Shown: positions 54,969 through 64,000, numbered from the stretch's first letter. The stretch is DNA of 64,000 nucleotides from Xanthomonas hortorum pv. pelargonii (GCF_024499015.1 NZ_CP098604.1:3906001-3970000), one strand, 5' to 3'. Notes: generated by a model not told the origin, from the letters alone. Translations and numbers: made by a program.

Positions 54969-57368
54969 TTACCAGCGGTAGTTGATGCGCCCGTACACGT
55001 ACGCACCGTTGAAACCGAACGGCGACAGATTGCTGTACGGGAACTGCCCGCTGGTGGAATTGGCGAAGTTGTTCTCGTCCGGGTATTCGTCCAGCAGATT
55101 GTCCGCACCCAGCGTCAGCGTCCAGCGGTCGACCTTGTAGCTGGCCGATGCATCCACCACCCACTTGGCGCCAAAGGTCTGGTCGTTGATCGCCGCGGCC
55201 GGACGGGTGCTGTATTTGCCATAGCGCGTCGCACCCAATGCCAGCGTCCAGTGCTCCAGATTCCAGCTACCGTTGATCAGGAACTTGTCGCGCGGGAAGC
55301 CTTCTTCGATGCGACCACGTTCGGTGCGGTCGATGCGCTCCAGGCTCAGTCCGTTGGCCGACAGCGCGGCCGGGTTGGCAGCTACGCTGCGGACCTCGGT
55401 TTCCGAATAGTTGTAGCCGGCGGTCAGGTCCACGCTGCTGGCGGCCAGCTGCCAGCGGTAGCTGCCGACCACGTCCACACCGCGCGTGCGCGTATCCACC
55501 GCATTGGTGAAGTAGCGCCCGCCGTTGATGCCGAAGATGCCCTGTGCTTCAAGCAGGTTGCGCACGCCGGTGCCGGTGAGGTTGGACGAGAGCACGATGC
55601 GGTCGTCCACATCGATCTGGTACGCATCCACGGTGAGGTAGAGCGCATCGGTCGGCTGCAACACCAGGCCCAGGCTGTAGGACAGCGAGGTTTCCGCATC
55701 CAGCGGCTCAGACCCCAGCGCACGCGCCACGGTGCTGTCGGCGGGGAAGGTGCGGATCTCGAACGGGGTCGGATTGCCGGCCAGGAAGGTGGTGCTGGTG
55801 GACTGGAAATACTGCTGCGCCAGCGACGGCGCACGGAAGCCGGACGACACCGTGCCGCGCAACGCGATCTTGTCGGTGAACGCATAGCGCCCGGACAACT
55901 TGCCCGAGGCCTGGCTGCCGAAATCGTTGAAGTCCTCGTAGCGACCGGCCAGACCGGCGGAGAACTTGTCGGTGAAATCGGCTTCCAGGTCCGCATACAG
56001 CGCGTAGCTGTCACGCGAATACTGCCCCGACACGCTCGGCGCGAATCCGCCGAAACCCTGTGCACCGCCGGCCAGCGTGCCGGCCTGGAAATACGAGCCC
56101 ACCTCGCCTGGCGACTGGTTCCACTTCTCGTTGCGGTATTCCGCGCCGAAGGCCACTGTCACCGGATACGCCAGGCCCCAGTCGAAACCGCGCTTGACGT
56201 CCAGGTTGACGATGTTCTGCGTGGTCTCCAGCGCGCCGTCGTAGAAGGAGGTGGGCGAGGTCGGTCCCAGGCTCACGTTGAGCGTGTTGCGGGTGTGGAA
56301 ATCGATCTTGTTGTAGCCGTAGTTGTAGCTGGCATCCCAATCCCAACCGCTGGCGGTGGAGCCGCGCACGCCGGCCACCAGCGAGCGGTCCTTGGCGTAG
56401 GTCTGGATTTCCGGCAGAAAGCCCTGCGGATAGACCGACAGGATGTTCTGGGTGGTGCTGCCGGGCGCGCGGAAGAACGCGAACGAGGTGATGTCGCGGT
56501 TGCTGGCGGTGGCGAACGCATAGCCGGTGATGCTGTCGCTGAAGGCGAACTCGGTATTGGCCGACACCGCCTGCGCGTTGATGTCGGGGTCGCCGATCTT
56601 GAACGCCTTCTGGCCCACTGCCGGCTGCGAAGCACTGGGTGCGCCGGCATAGCCACGCGCACGGTCGGTGGGGTCCTGCTGATTGAGCTGGGCCGCCACA
56701 TGCAGCCAGCCGCGATCGCCGCCATAGGCCACGCCGGTATCGCCGGACAGCTCGTAGTTGCTGCCGTCGCCGGCCGAGTATTGGCCGAAGCCGGCCTGCA
56801 GGCTGCCGCCCTTTTCAGCGCCCTTGAGCACGATGTTGATCACGCCGGCGATGGCATCGGAGCCGTATTGCGCCGAGGCGCCATCGCGCAGCACTTCCAC
56901 GCGCGCAATCGCCGCCACCGGAATGGTGTTCAGATCCACCGCTGCGGCGCCACGCCCGATCGTGCCGTTGAGGTTGAGCAGCGAGGAGGTATGGCGGCGC
57001 TTGCCGTTGACCAGCACCAGTACCTGATCCGGCGACAGGCCGCGCAGCTGCGTCGGGCGGATCGCGCTGGTGCCGTCGCTGAGCGCCGGGCGCGGGAAGT
57101 TGAGCGAGGGCAGCGCACGTGCCAGCGCGGTGGCCAGCTCCGAGGTGCCGGTGGCCTGCAGCGACTCGGCGCTGATGATGTCGATCGGCGACTGCGATTC
57201 GGCCACGGTGCGGTCGGACACGCGGGTGCCGGTGACGATGACCGTATCGAGCGTATTCGCGGGCGCATCAGCTGGGACTGTAGCCGGCGCGGTGGTCTGG
57301 GCGAGGGCGGGGGAGGCGAGCAGTGCCGCAACGACGGCGGCTGCGAGCGTGGACAACGGGTAATTCAT
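54969..57368 (-). CDS. TonB-dependent receptor, tandem copy 3
   Basis: A 799-residue receptor: signal peptide ending SPALAQTTA, TLDTVIVTGTRVSDRTVAESQSPIDIIS, QLRGLSPDQVLVLVNGKRRHTSSLLNLNG, VLRDGASAQYGSDAIAGVINIVLKG, barrel ending AYVYGRINYRW. The plug domain is nearly the same as copy 2; the barrels differ more in surface-loop regions, as expected for receptors that changed ligand after duplication. The start at 57368 has the GGAGTT leader. Confidence 0.9.
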   Translation of the reverse strand: MNYPLSTLAAAVVAALLASPALAQTTAPATVPADAPANTLDTVIVTGTRVSDRTVAESQSPIDIISAESLQATGTSELATALARALPSLNFPRPALSDGTSAIRPTQLRGLSPDQVLVLVNGKRRHTSSLLNLNGTIGRGAAAVDLNTIPVAAIARVEVLRDGASAQYGSDAIAGVINIVLKGAEKGGSLQAGFGQYSAGDGSNYELSGDTGVAYGGDRGWLHVAAQLNQQDPTDRARGYAGAPSASQPAVGQKAFKIGDPDINAQAVSANTEFAFSDSITGYAFATASNRDITSFAFFRAPGSTTQNILSVYPQGFLPEIQTYAKDRSLVAGVRGSTASGWDWDASYNYGYNKIDFHTRNTLNVSLGPTSPTSFYDGALETTQNIVNLDVKRGFDWGLAYPVTVAFGAEYRNEKWNQSPGEVGSYFQAGTLAGGAQGFGGFAPSVSGQYSRDSYALYADLEADFTDKFSAGLAGRYEDFNDFGSQASGKLSGRYAFTDKIALRGTVSSGFRAPSLAQQYFQSTSTTFLAGNPTPFEIRTFPADSTVARALGSEPLDAETSLSYSLGLVLQPTDALYLTVDAYQIDVDDRIVLSSNLTGTGVRNLLEAQGIFGINGGRYFTNAVDTRTRGVDVVGSYRWQLAASSVDLTAGYNYSETEVRSVAANPAALSANGLSLERIDRTERGRIEEGFPRDKFLINGSWNLEHWTLALGATRYGKYSTRPAAAINDQTFGAKWVVDASASYKVDRWTLTLGADNLLDEYPDENNFANSTSGQFPYSNLSPFGFNGAYVYGRINYRW

Positions 57369-57553
57369 GACAACTCCGAAACATGGGTCCAAGCAGGACC
57401 AGCAAGACTGGGCAGGGTCTGGTCGCAAAAAGCCAATCGCGAATGAAGCCAGCGGCCAGCCTGAAGGCGCTAATTATTCGTTAACGCTAGAATGGCGTCG
57501 CAGGAATGCTGCTCATCTGCTCATTCCTTTTCGTTCTATCGGACTGTCCATCA

Positions 57554-59413
57554 ATGATTTCCCTGCGCAACTTCTCCATGCGACGCGGCGAGCGTCTGCT
57601 GTTGTCCAACGTCGACCTGACCATGCATGCCGGCTACCGCGTCGGTGTGGTGGGCCGTAATGGCACCGGCAAGTCGAGCCTGTTCGCCGCGGTGAAGGGC
57701 GAACTGGAAGCGGACAAGGGCGATGTCGACCTGCCCGGCAAGGTGCGCACCGCCAGCGTTTCGCAGGAAACCCCGTCGCTGCCCGATCCGGCGCTGTCGT
57801 TCGTGCTCGGTGGCGATATCGAGGTGTCGGCCATCCTGCAGGAAGAAGCTGCAGCGACTGCGCGCGAGGATTGGGAAGCGGTCGCCAACGCGCACCAGAA
57901 GATGGCGGAGCTTGGCGCCTACGACGCCGAAGCGCGTGCCGGCAAGCTGCTGCACGGCCTGGGCTTCCCGGCCGAGACCCATCACCGCGCGGTGTCTTCG
58001 TTCTCCGGCGGCTGGCGCGTGCGCCTGAATCTGGCGCGCGCGCTGATGATGCCCAGCGACCTGTTGCTGCTCGACGAACCGACCAACCACTTGGACATGG
58101 ACGCAGTGCTGTGGCTGGAGCAATGGCTGCTCAAGTACCCGGGCACCTTGCTGCTGATTTCGCATGACCGCGAGTTCCTCGACAACGTGGCCACCCACAC
58201 GCTGCATCTGCACGGCGGCACCGCCAAGCTGTACGTCGGCGGCTATACCGATTTCGAACGCCAGCGCATCGAACATCTGCGTCAGCAGCAGATCGCGCAC
58301 GAAAAGGGCCAGGCCGAGCGCGCGCATCTGCAGAGCTTCATCGACCGCTTCAAGGCACAGGCCAGCAAGGCCAGCCAGGCGCAGAGCCGCATGAAGCGGC
58401 TGGCCAAGATGGCCGGCACCGAAGCGGTACGCGCCGAGCGCGAGTTCCGCATCGAATTCGCCCAGCCAAACCGGCTGCCGTTTTCGCTGATCCGGCTGAA
58501 TCATCTGGACGCCGGCTACGGCGCCGGTTCGGTGATCCTGCACGACGTCGGGTTCGGGTTGGAAGCTGGCGATCGGATTGGCTTGCTCGGTCCCAACGGT
58601 GCGGGTAAGACCACGTTGGTCAAGACTTTGGTGGGCGAGTTGGAGCCGTTGTCTGGCGAACGCAGTGCGCATCCGGATCTGCGCATCGGCTACTTCGCCC
58701 AGCACACGGTGGAGTCGCTGCACGAAGGCCAGTCGCCAATGGATCACTTCCGCGAGCTGTCGCCGGATGGCTCCAATCAGGCATTCCGCGACTTCCTGGG
58801 CAAGTGGAACTTCGCCGGCGACCGCGCCTTCGAAGTGGTGGACGGTTTCTCCGGTGGCGAGCGCGCGCGTCTGGCGTTGGCCCTGATCGCCTGGCAGCAG
58901 CCGAACGTGCTGCTGCTCGACGAACCGACCAACCACTTGGATCTGGAAATGCGCGAAGCGCTGGCCGAGGCGCTGAGCGACTTCGAAGGCGCCATCGTGA
59001 TGGTCTCGCATGACCGCCATCTGATCGGCCTGGTCTGCGACAGTTTCTGGCGCGTGGCCGACGGCGTGGTCGAACCGTTCGCCGGCGACCTGGACGAATA
59101 CGCCGCCTGGCTGCGCAGCCGCCCGGCCGCGCAAGGCACCAAGCAAAAGCTGGCCGAGGTCGCCCCGACCCCGCCACCGCCGACCAAACCGCTGCCGCCG
59201 AAGAAAGTCGTCAACCCGCACAAACTGGCCAGCGCCGAGAAGCGTGTGGGCGAGCTGGAAGCGGCATTGGCGGAACTGGATCGGCAACTGGCCAATCCGG
59301 CCAACTACCCCGACAGCGAAAAGATGGCCGTGCTGGGCCGCGATCGCGAGGCCACCGCGCAGTTGTTGGCGGGCGCCGAGGCGGCGTGGATGGAGTTGAT
59401 TGAGGGCGCGTAA
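57554..59413 (+). CDS. ABC-F family ATPase (YheS/Uup-like)
   Basis: A 619-residue soluble protein with two ATPase domains. Walker A sites are GRNGTGKSS (about 36) and GPNGAGKTT (about 345), signatures FSGGWRVRLNLARAL and FSGGERARLALALI, and Walker B LLLLDEPTNHLDMD and LLLDEPTNHLDLE. An Arg/Lys-rich linker (RFKAQASKASQAQSRMKRLAKM, the P-site tRNA interaction motif) joins them. The C-terminus has a Pro-rich stretch and a short coiled coil (EKRVGELEAALAELDRQL). ABC-F proteins act on ribosomes, not membranes. Overall closest in layout to YheS. Confidence 0.88.
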   Translation: MISLRNFSMRRGERLLLSNVDLTMHAGYRVGVVGRNGTGKSSLFAAVKGELEADKGDVDLPGKVRTASVSQETPSLPDPALSFVLGGDIEVSAILQEEAAATAREDWEAVANAHQKMAELGAYDAEARAGKLLHGLGFPAETHHRAVSSFSGGWRVRLNLARALMMPSDLLLLDEPTNHLDMDAVLWLEQWLLKYPGTLLLISHDREFLDNVATHTLHLHGGTAKLYVGGYTDFERQRIEHLRQQQIAHEKGQAERAHLQSFIDRFKAQASKASQAQSRMKRLAKMAGTEAVRAEREFRIEFAQPNRLPFSLIRLNHLDAGYGAGSVILHDVGFGLEAGDRIGLLGPNGAGKTTLVKTLVGELEPLSGERSAHPDLRIGYFAQHTVESLHEGQSPMDHFRELSPDGSNQAFRDFLGKWNFAGDRAFEVVDGFSGGERARLALALIAWQQPNVLLLDEPTNHLDLEMREALAEALSDFEGAIVMVSHDRHLIGLVCDSFWRVADGVVEPFAGDLDEYAAWLRSRPAAQGTKQKLAEVAPTPPPPTKPLPPKKVVNPHKLASAEKRVGELEAALAELDRQLANPANYPDSEKMAVLGRDREATAQLLAGAEAAWMELIEGA

Positions 59414-59544
59414 CGCTGTTGGAGGTTCATGGCCGTTGTCTAAAGCGCCTGGCTTTTTCGAGGTGCGCTGCACTTGAGCAGACAGTGACGTCGTGATCGA
59501 TGCGCAGGCTGCTCGAAGGTCGATGACATCGGTCATAGGTGTTA

Positions 59545-60357
59545 GGGCCTGTTAACACATCCGAAGCCCATCAACGACTAGGACGAAGCTGAGGAATCCA
59601 AGGAACATGACATCCAGCTTCTCGAAGCGCGAGAAAATCCGGCGGTAGCCTTTCAAGCGACGGAACAGTCTCTCCACTTCGTTACGCCGCTTGTACATCT
59701 CCCGGTTGTATTCCCAAGGCTCGACCCGATTGGATTTCGGCGGGACCACCGGCACGAAGCCAAGATCGAGCGCCAACTGGCGTGTTTCGTTGCCTTCGTA
59801 AGCACGGTCCATCAACAAATGAATCGGCCGCTCCACTGGCCCCAGGTGTTCAAGCAACGCGCGGCCTGCAGGTGCGTCATGCACGTTGCCAGGCGTCAAT
59901 CCAAAGGTGATGGCTGTTCGAGCATCTGCGGCAACCATATGAATCTTGGTGTTCCATCCACCGCGAGACTTGCCGACGGCCTGCGGGCCGTTTTTTTAAT
60001 GCACCCGTGCCATCGGGATGGACCTTGACGCTGGTGGAGTCCAGCGAGACTGCTTCGATCTTGATGCGCACGATCTGGGACTTCTGCAATTGGGCGAACA
60101 TCCGGTCCAGCACACCCGCCTTGGCCCAACGGTTCATGCGTGTGTAGACCGTATGCCAGTTGCCAAAGCGCTTGGGTAGGCCGCGCCATTTGCAGCCATG
60201 CTCGGCAACGTAAAGGATGGCGTTGACCACTTGCAGGTTGGTCATGCTGACATCGCCGCGCTGCGCCGGCAGGCAGTGTTCGATCAGAGAAAATTGTGCT
60301 GGCGTGATCTCCATGCCCAATAGTTTAATCGCTCGGGCCATTAGTGTTAACAGGCCC
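59545..60357. mobile_element. IS5-family insertion sequence (IS427-like), complete ends
   Basis: Perfect terminal inverted repeats GGGCCTGTTAACAC / GTGTTAACAGGCCC (16 bp identical if the flanking TA is counted), 813 bp, flanked on both sides by TA, consistent with a TA target duplication. One transposase locus split into two frames lies inside. Confidence 0.88.
59552..60341 (-). CDS. IS5-family transposase, two overlapping frames
   Basis: The upstream frame (60341 to about 59995) reads MARAIKLLGMEITPAQFSLI...VSLDSTSVKVHPDGTGALKK. The downstream frame (to 59552) reads NGPQAVGKSRGG...HMVAADARTAITFGLTPGN, MDRAYEGNETRQLALDLG and NEVERLFRRLKGYRRIFSRFEKLD, the DDE Asp/Glu blocks. They meet at a run of seven A (minus strand, 59991-59997). 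Losing one A or gaining two would fuse them. This may be programmed slippage, as in other IS5 relatives, or an inactivating slip; the sequence cannot decide. Confidence 0.8.
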
Positions 60358-60500
60358 TAGGCAGTTGAATACGCATATGTAGCGCGCTTCCAGTAGTGCG
60401 CTTCGCGCCCGTCCCCTCATCCGGCGCTATGCGCCACTGATACGCCCAGGGTTTCCTAGACATCTCAAGGCCATGGAAAATGGTCGATTCGGAGGTGTCT

Positions 60501-60773
60501 ATGAGCAGCAAGCGGTATACGGATGAGTTCAAGATCGAGGCGGTCCGGCAAGTGACTGATCGTGGGTTCAAGGTGGCAGAAGTCGCCGAGCGGCTGGGTG
60601 TCACGACGCACAGCCTGTACGCCTGGCTGCGCACGTTCGGCAAGTCTGGCGTGGTGCATCGCGCCGAGGTGGACCAGAGCGCCGAGGTTCGGCGGCTGAA
60701 GGCAGAGTTGCGTCGAGTGACCGAGGAGCGCGACATCCTAGAAAAGGCCGCCGCGTACTTTGCCAAGGGGTAA
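60501..60773 (+). CDS. IS3-family transposase OrfA
   Basis: A 90-residue DNA-binding protein: MSSKRYTDEFKIEAVRQVTD, helix-turn-helix VAEVAERLGVTTHSLYAWLR, then a leucine-zipper-like stretch EVRRLKAELRRVTEERDILEKAAAYFAKG. GGAGGTG lies just before the ATG. OrfB is in the -1 frame relative to it, as for the fused OrfAB transposase. Confidence 0.92.
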   Translation: MSSKRYTDEFKIEAVRQVTDRGFKVAEVAERLGVTTHSLYAWLRTFGKSGVVHRAEVDQSAEVRRLKAELRRVTEERDILEKAAAYFAKG

Positions 60774-60790
60774 AGGCAAAGTACGCCTTC

Positions 60791-61645
60791 ATGCAAGCCC
60801 ACTGCGGGGAATTCAGGGTGTGTGCGATGTGCCGGGTATTGCGGGTCAACCGGTCGGGTTATTACGCCTGGTTGTGCTCGCCCAACAGTGAGCGCGCCAA
60901 GGAAGATGATCGCTTGCTTGGACTAATCAAGCACCACTGGCTGGCCAGCGGCAGTGTCTATGGGCATCGCAAGATCACCACGGATCTGCGCGATCTGGGT
61001 GAGCGTTGTAGTCGCCATCGGGTGCATCGGCTGATGCGCACCGAGGGACTGCGTGCCCAGGTGGGCTATGGTCGCAAACCGCGCTTCCATGGAGGGATGC
61101 AGTGCAAGGCGGCTGCCAATCTGCTTGACCGACAGTTCGACGTGACGGAGCCGGACACGGCCTGGGCGAGCGATTTCACCTTCATCCGCACGCATGAAGG
61201 CTGGATGTACCTGGCTGTTGTGATCGATCTGTTTTCCAGGCAGGTCGTCGGCTGGGCGATGCGCGATCGGGCCGACACCGAGTTGGTCGTGCAGGCCTTG
61301 TTGTCTGCGGTGTGGCGGCGCAAACCCAACACTGGTTGCTTGGTTCACTCGGACCAAGGGTCTGTCTACACCAGCGATGACTGGCGCAGTTTCCTGGCGT
61401 CCCATGGCTTGGTGTGCAGCATGAGTCGGCGTGGCAACTGCCACGACAACGCACCCGTAGAGAGCTTCTTCGGCCTGCTCAAACGCGAGCGGATCAGGCG
61501 GCGGACCTATCCCACCAAGGACGCCGCTCGCGCCGAGGTATTCGACTACATCGAGATGTTCTACAACCCCAACCGCCGCCACGGTTCAACTGGCGACTTG
61601 TCCCCTGTAGAGTTTGAACGGCGCTACGCGCAACGAGGGTCTTGA
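60791..61645 (+). CDS. IS3-family transposase OrfB (integrase catalytic domain)
   Basis: 284 residues. HTH_21-like N-terminus (CAMCRVLRVNRSGYYAWL), then a DDE core: TAWASDFTFIRTHEGWMYLAVVIDLFSRQVVGW (first Asp), LVHSDQGSVYTS (second Asp) and NAPVESFFGLLKRERI (Glu). The frame is open upstream of the ATG into orfA (VKAKYAFMQAHCG), so it is normally made as an OrfAB fusion. It appears intact. Confidence 0.93.
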   Translation: MQAHCGEFRVCAMCRVLRVNRSGYYAWLCSPNSERAKEDDRLLGLIKHHWLASGSVYGHRKITTDLRDLGERCSRHRVHRLMRTEGLRAQVGYGRKPRFHGGMQCKAAANLLDRQFDVTEPDTAWASDFTFIRTHEGWMYLAVVIDLFSRQVVGWAMRDRADTELVVQALLSAVWRRKPNTGCLVHSDQGSVYTSDDWRSFLASHGLVCSMSRRGNCHDNAPVESFFGLLKRERIRRRTYPTKDAARAEVFDYIEMFYNPNRRHGSTGDLSPVEFERRYAQRGS

Positions 61646-61808
61646 GTGTCTACGGAACCCTGGGCGTATCAGTAGCTGGTTAAAAAGGCTGGCCTTCTCG
61701 CGAGTTGCCTTGGCTTGCCAATGCTGATCGCATAACTGCATGTGAGCTAGCGAGCTAGAAGCACGCGATGCATTGCTTGCACCATGCACACCGACACTCT
61801 CGAATGGC

Positions 61809-61910
61809 CCTTGCCCGCCCACCGTCGCGGGACCTTACGCGGCATGGATGCCGCGTAAGAGCCTACATGGATGTACTTGCGGCGTGTCCCGCGATGGTGG
61901 GCGGGCAAGG
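61809..61910. repeat. 102-bp palindromic repeat, copy D
   Basis: Arms 61809-61833 and 61886-61910, one mismatch in 25. The inner hairpin 61834-61859 has the same orientation as copy B. The right flank GCCCTGCAGCCAAGCCGCAGAT is shared with B (and, inverted, with A). It lies in the 323-nt gap between the IS3 element and the MFS gene, which otherwise shows nothing recognisable. Confidence 0.92.
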
Positions 61911-61994
61911 GCCCTGCAGCCAAGCCGCAGATCAGCCCCCGCAGCAAATTCCCTGATCATCCGCTCTGCAATAGACCAAGGCGTATTAGTTCTG

Positions 61995-63239
61995 TCAGCC
62001 ATTTTGGGTGCGTGGCGCCGCTTCGGTTTGCTGCGTTTCCGGCATCAATTCCAGTGCCGACGGCGTCGTACGCAGCATCGGGCGGAAGGAGATCGGATGG
62101 GTGCGGCGGCGCGTGAAGCGCAGCAAGCGCGCCAGGGTGAAGCCGGCCAGTGCCAGCAGCATCACAGCGAAGTACACCGGCAGTGCTGCCGGCCCGAATT
62201 TCTGCATTGCGCCACCAGCCAAGGCCGGGCCGATCGCCGCGCCCACGCCATGCACCAGCAACAAACTGCTGCAGCCGGAGAGCAGATCTTCGCGTGGCAG
62301 GTAATCGAGCATGTGCGCCACTGCGAACGGATACAGCGAAAACGCCAACCCGCCATAGACGAAGAACAGCACGAACAGCATGGTGGTCTGCGCCTGCACC
62401 ATCGGCACCGCGGCGGCTATCGCAATGCCGGCTGCCAGCACACTGACCGTGACCAGGCCGATGCGCCGGTCATGGCCATCGCTGATGCGCCCGATCGGCC
62501 ACTGCAATACCGCGCCGCCGATGATCGCGGTGAGCATGAACATCGCCACGCCATCGGCATCCAGCCCGATGCGGTTGGCGTACACCGGCAACAAGCCCCA
62601 GAACGCGCCCATTGCCAGGCCCGACAATCCCGCGCCGATGGTCGCTACCGGCGCCAACGCGTACAGCGTTTTCAGGCGCAAACGCGACACGTGCGGCACC
62701 TCGGGCGGAATCAATCGTGTGGTCATCACCGGCATCACTGCCGCGCAGATCAGGATCGCTGTTAGCGTGAACATCGCCGGCGCACTTGCGTCGCCGGCCG
62801 TGAGCAGGATCTGGCCCAGCGCCAGCGCGGACAGATTGATCGCCATGTACACCGAAAACACCCGGCTGCGTCGGCGCGCATCCGGCTCGGCGTTGAGCCA
62901 GCTTTCGATCACCGTGTACAGGCCGACCAAGGCCGCGCCGGTGACCAATCGCAGCAATCCCCAGCCCCAGGCGTTCAACCAGATCGGATGCAGCAGCACC
63001 GCAATGGCAGCCAATGACGCATAAAAAGCAAACGCTCGGATATGCCCGATGCGACGAATCAGTGGCGGCGCGAAGAAGGTGCCGAGAAAGAAGCCGGCAA
63101 AATACCCGGACATGATCAGGCCCAGCGCACGCGCATCGAAGCCGGCCTGGCCACCGCGCACGGCAAGCAAGGTGCCGAGCAGCCCGCTGCCGGTCAGCAA
63201 CAGGGCCACGCCCAGCAATAAGGCGGTCAGTCGCAACAT
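61995..63239 (-). CDS. MFS transporter (YcaD-like)
   Basis: A 414-residue inner-membrane transporter with 12 predicted segments. SGYFAGFFLGTFFAPPLIRRIGHIRAFAF is the loop 2-3 region. LVGLYTVIESWLN is a strong YcaD-subfamily block, and WPIGRISDGHDRRIGL is the symmetric loop 8-9 motif. The C-terminal tail of about 35 polar residues is cytoplasmic. Substrate unknown. Confidence 0.82.
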   Translation of the reverse strand: MLRLTALLLGVALLLTGSGLLGTLLAVRGGQAGFDARALGLIMSGYFAGFFLGTFFAPPLIRRIGHIRAFAFYASLAAIAVLLHPIWLNAWGWGLLRLVTGAALVGLYTVIESWLNAEPDARRRSRVFSVYMAINLSALALGQILLTAGDASAPAMFTLTAILICAAVMPVMTTRLIPPEVPHVSRLRLKTLYALAPVATIGAGLSGLAMGAFWGLLPVYANRIGLDADGVAMFMLTAIIGGAVLQWPIGRISDGHDRRIGLVTVSVLAAGIAIAAAVPMVQAQTTMLFVLFFVYGGLAFSLYPFAVAHMLDYLPREDLLSGCSSLLLVHGVGAAIGPALAGGAMQKFGPAALPVYFAVMLLALAGFTLARLLRFTRRRTHPISFRPMLRTTPSALELMPETQQTEAAPRTQNG

Positions 63240-63722
63240 GGATGCGGCTCTTGTGGGGAAAAGGCGCGTCGATCACGTGTTCGAGTGTAGCAGGCCAGTG
63301 TGCGGCGGCTGGATCGAACCGTGTGTTGCAGCCTGATCCAGGCGGCTCGTTTCTACGGCTCTTGACAGCAGCGGGTAGTGGTCACGTCGGCACAAATCGC
63401 TGGTTTTTGCATGTTGCGTGACTCGCTGCACATGTCACACAGTCCGCTTCCGCACAGTCGCACCGACGTGACGACGACTCGTCAGGTTTGCGCAAGACTT
63501 CGGCATGCGCGTTTGGCGTTTTCTTACCTCATGCAGCTGCAGATAGACAACCGCGGCGTTGAACGTGCGCGGTCAGCGTGCAGGCGCACCGAAGCGAACA
63601 TCGATCGATGCCTGTCGCCCGCAACCAGCTCCCGCGTGCCCGACGCGCAGACGGTTGCTGCACCTGCTTGCCCGCATACGACTAGAATCTGCGCCCCTGC
63701 ATCATCATCAGCTGATCCTGCC
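63240..63722. other. Divergent intergenic region
   Basis: 483 nt between the MFS and FmdB-type start codons. It must hold both promoters. A TTGACA at 63363 is a possible -35. No operator, riboswitch, terminator or small gene was recognised. Confidence 0.5.
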
Positions 63723-64000
63723 ATGCCCATCTACGGTTTCCAGTGCACCACCTGCGGTCACGCTTTCGACCGCCTGCAGAAGATGGCCGACCCCGATCCG
63801 CAGACCTGCCCGGCCTGCGCGGCGGCCACGATCAAGCGCCAGATCACCGCGCCCTCCTTCCGCCTGTCCGGTAGCGGCTGGTACGAAACCGACTTCAAGT
63901 CGGCAGGCGAGAAGAAGAAAAACCTCACCGAGAGCAGCAGCGGTGGCGAAGCCAAGCCGACAGCAGCCGCCGAGAGCAAACCCGCCGCCAAGCCCGCGTC
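63723..64000 (+). CDS. FmdB-family zinc-ribbon protein (partial, runs off the window)
   Basis: 92 residues are present. MPIYGFQCTTCGHAFDRLQK and QTCPACAAATIKR place two CxxC pairs (8/11 and 29/32) as in the FmdB/CxxC_CXXC_SSSS putative regulatory family. RQITAPSFRLSGSGWYETDF follows, also standard. An Ala/Lys/Ser-rich low-complexity tail begins near residue 68. In many proteobacteria this gene precedes aspS; that cannot be checked here. Confidence 0.88.
   Translation, partial: MPIYGFQCTTCGHAFDRLQKMADPDPQTCPACAAATIKRQITAPSFRLSGSGWYETDFKSAGEKKKNLTESSSGGEAKPTAAAESKPAAKPA

Larger units (their letters stand above)
60438..61671. mobile_element. IS3-family insertion sequence, complete
   Basis: Ends TGATACGCCCAGGGTTTCC (60438 on) and GGAACCCTGGGCGTATCA (to 61671) are inverted repeats of about 24 bp with few mismatches. 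The 1234-bp length and two overlapping frames are standard for IS3. No target duplication is visible. The left end abuts a fragment of the CCTCATCCGGCG intergenic repeat and lies 80 bp from the IS5-family element. Confidence 0.88.

Noticed and set aside
54936..57446. Plus-strand 836-codon frame over tandem receptor 3, and similar ones over receptors 1 and 2 (50024-51883, 51950-54223)
   Set aside because: All are antisense to intact receptors and repeat the same Val/Gly/Arg/His-rich pattern, as expected from paralogous coding strands.

Overview
The window is a 64 kb piece of a high-GC gammaproteobacterial chromosome that reads as Xanthomonas. Supporting features are seven TonB-dependent receptor loci, a vibrioferrin-type (xanthoferrin, xss) siderophore operon, a GH6 cellobiohydrolase of the CbsA type, a perfect PIP box (the HrpX-type TTCGC-N15-TTCGC element), and dispersed intergenic repeats. 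No tRNA, rRNA or CRISPR array was seen. Gene names are assigned by motif and context only; no database search was possible.

Layout, left to right. 1-3141: trehalose genes otsB, a GH15 glycosidase and otsA (5' end only). 3195-5806: a composite repeat and a frameshifted TonB receptor. 6035-11532: envelope and periplasmic proteins (DUF3574 lipoprotein, FG-GAP-like protein, NCS2-like permease, LprI-like protein, DUF3014 protein). 11678-12739: GST and a GIY-YIG protein. 13013-20448: a sulfonate or organosulfur scavenging cluster (TonB receptor, LLM monooxygenase, aldo/keto reductase, SsuA/C/B-type ABC transporter). This is followed by clpB with a sigma-32-type promoter and by metY, which fixes sulfide into homocysteine. 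24758-25630: gene-free repeat-rich DNA. 25635-29705: a cobalamin riboswitch, btuB, a broken cobU, intact cobT and a broken cobC. 29786-30676: an AraC/GyrI regulator.

30887-34522 is a visibly lower-GC island. It holds cbsA, a degenerate cysteine-phytase-like gene (related to the XopH/AvrBs1.1 effector type) with a perfect PIP box upstream, and a deleted IS5-family element. 34574-44915 is the siderophore operon on the minus strand behind a Fur-type box. Then come a YbaL-type antiporter, an orphan cytochrome P450, three tandem paralogous TonB receptors (49328-57368), an ABC-F ATPase, an IS5-family and an IS3-family element side by side, an MFS transporter and the start of an FmdB-type zinc-ribbon protein.

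The most notable signals are: (i) the PIP-box-linked phytase-like gene whose catalytic P-loop and general acid are altered, next to cbsA; (ii) a family of four repeats, each with a 102-bp palindromic core, one of which has different outer arms that are still complementary to each other; (iii) selective decay of the B12 nucleotide-loop genes under an intact riboswitch; and (iv) ATAACCA/TGGTTAT operators shared by two receptor genes.
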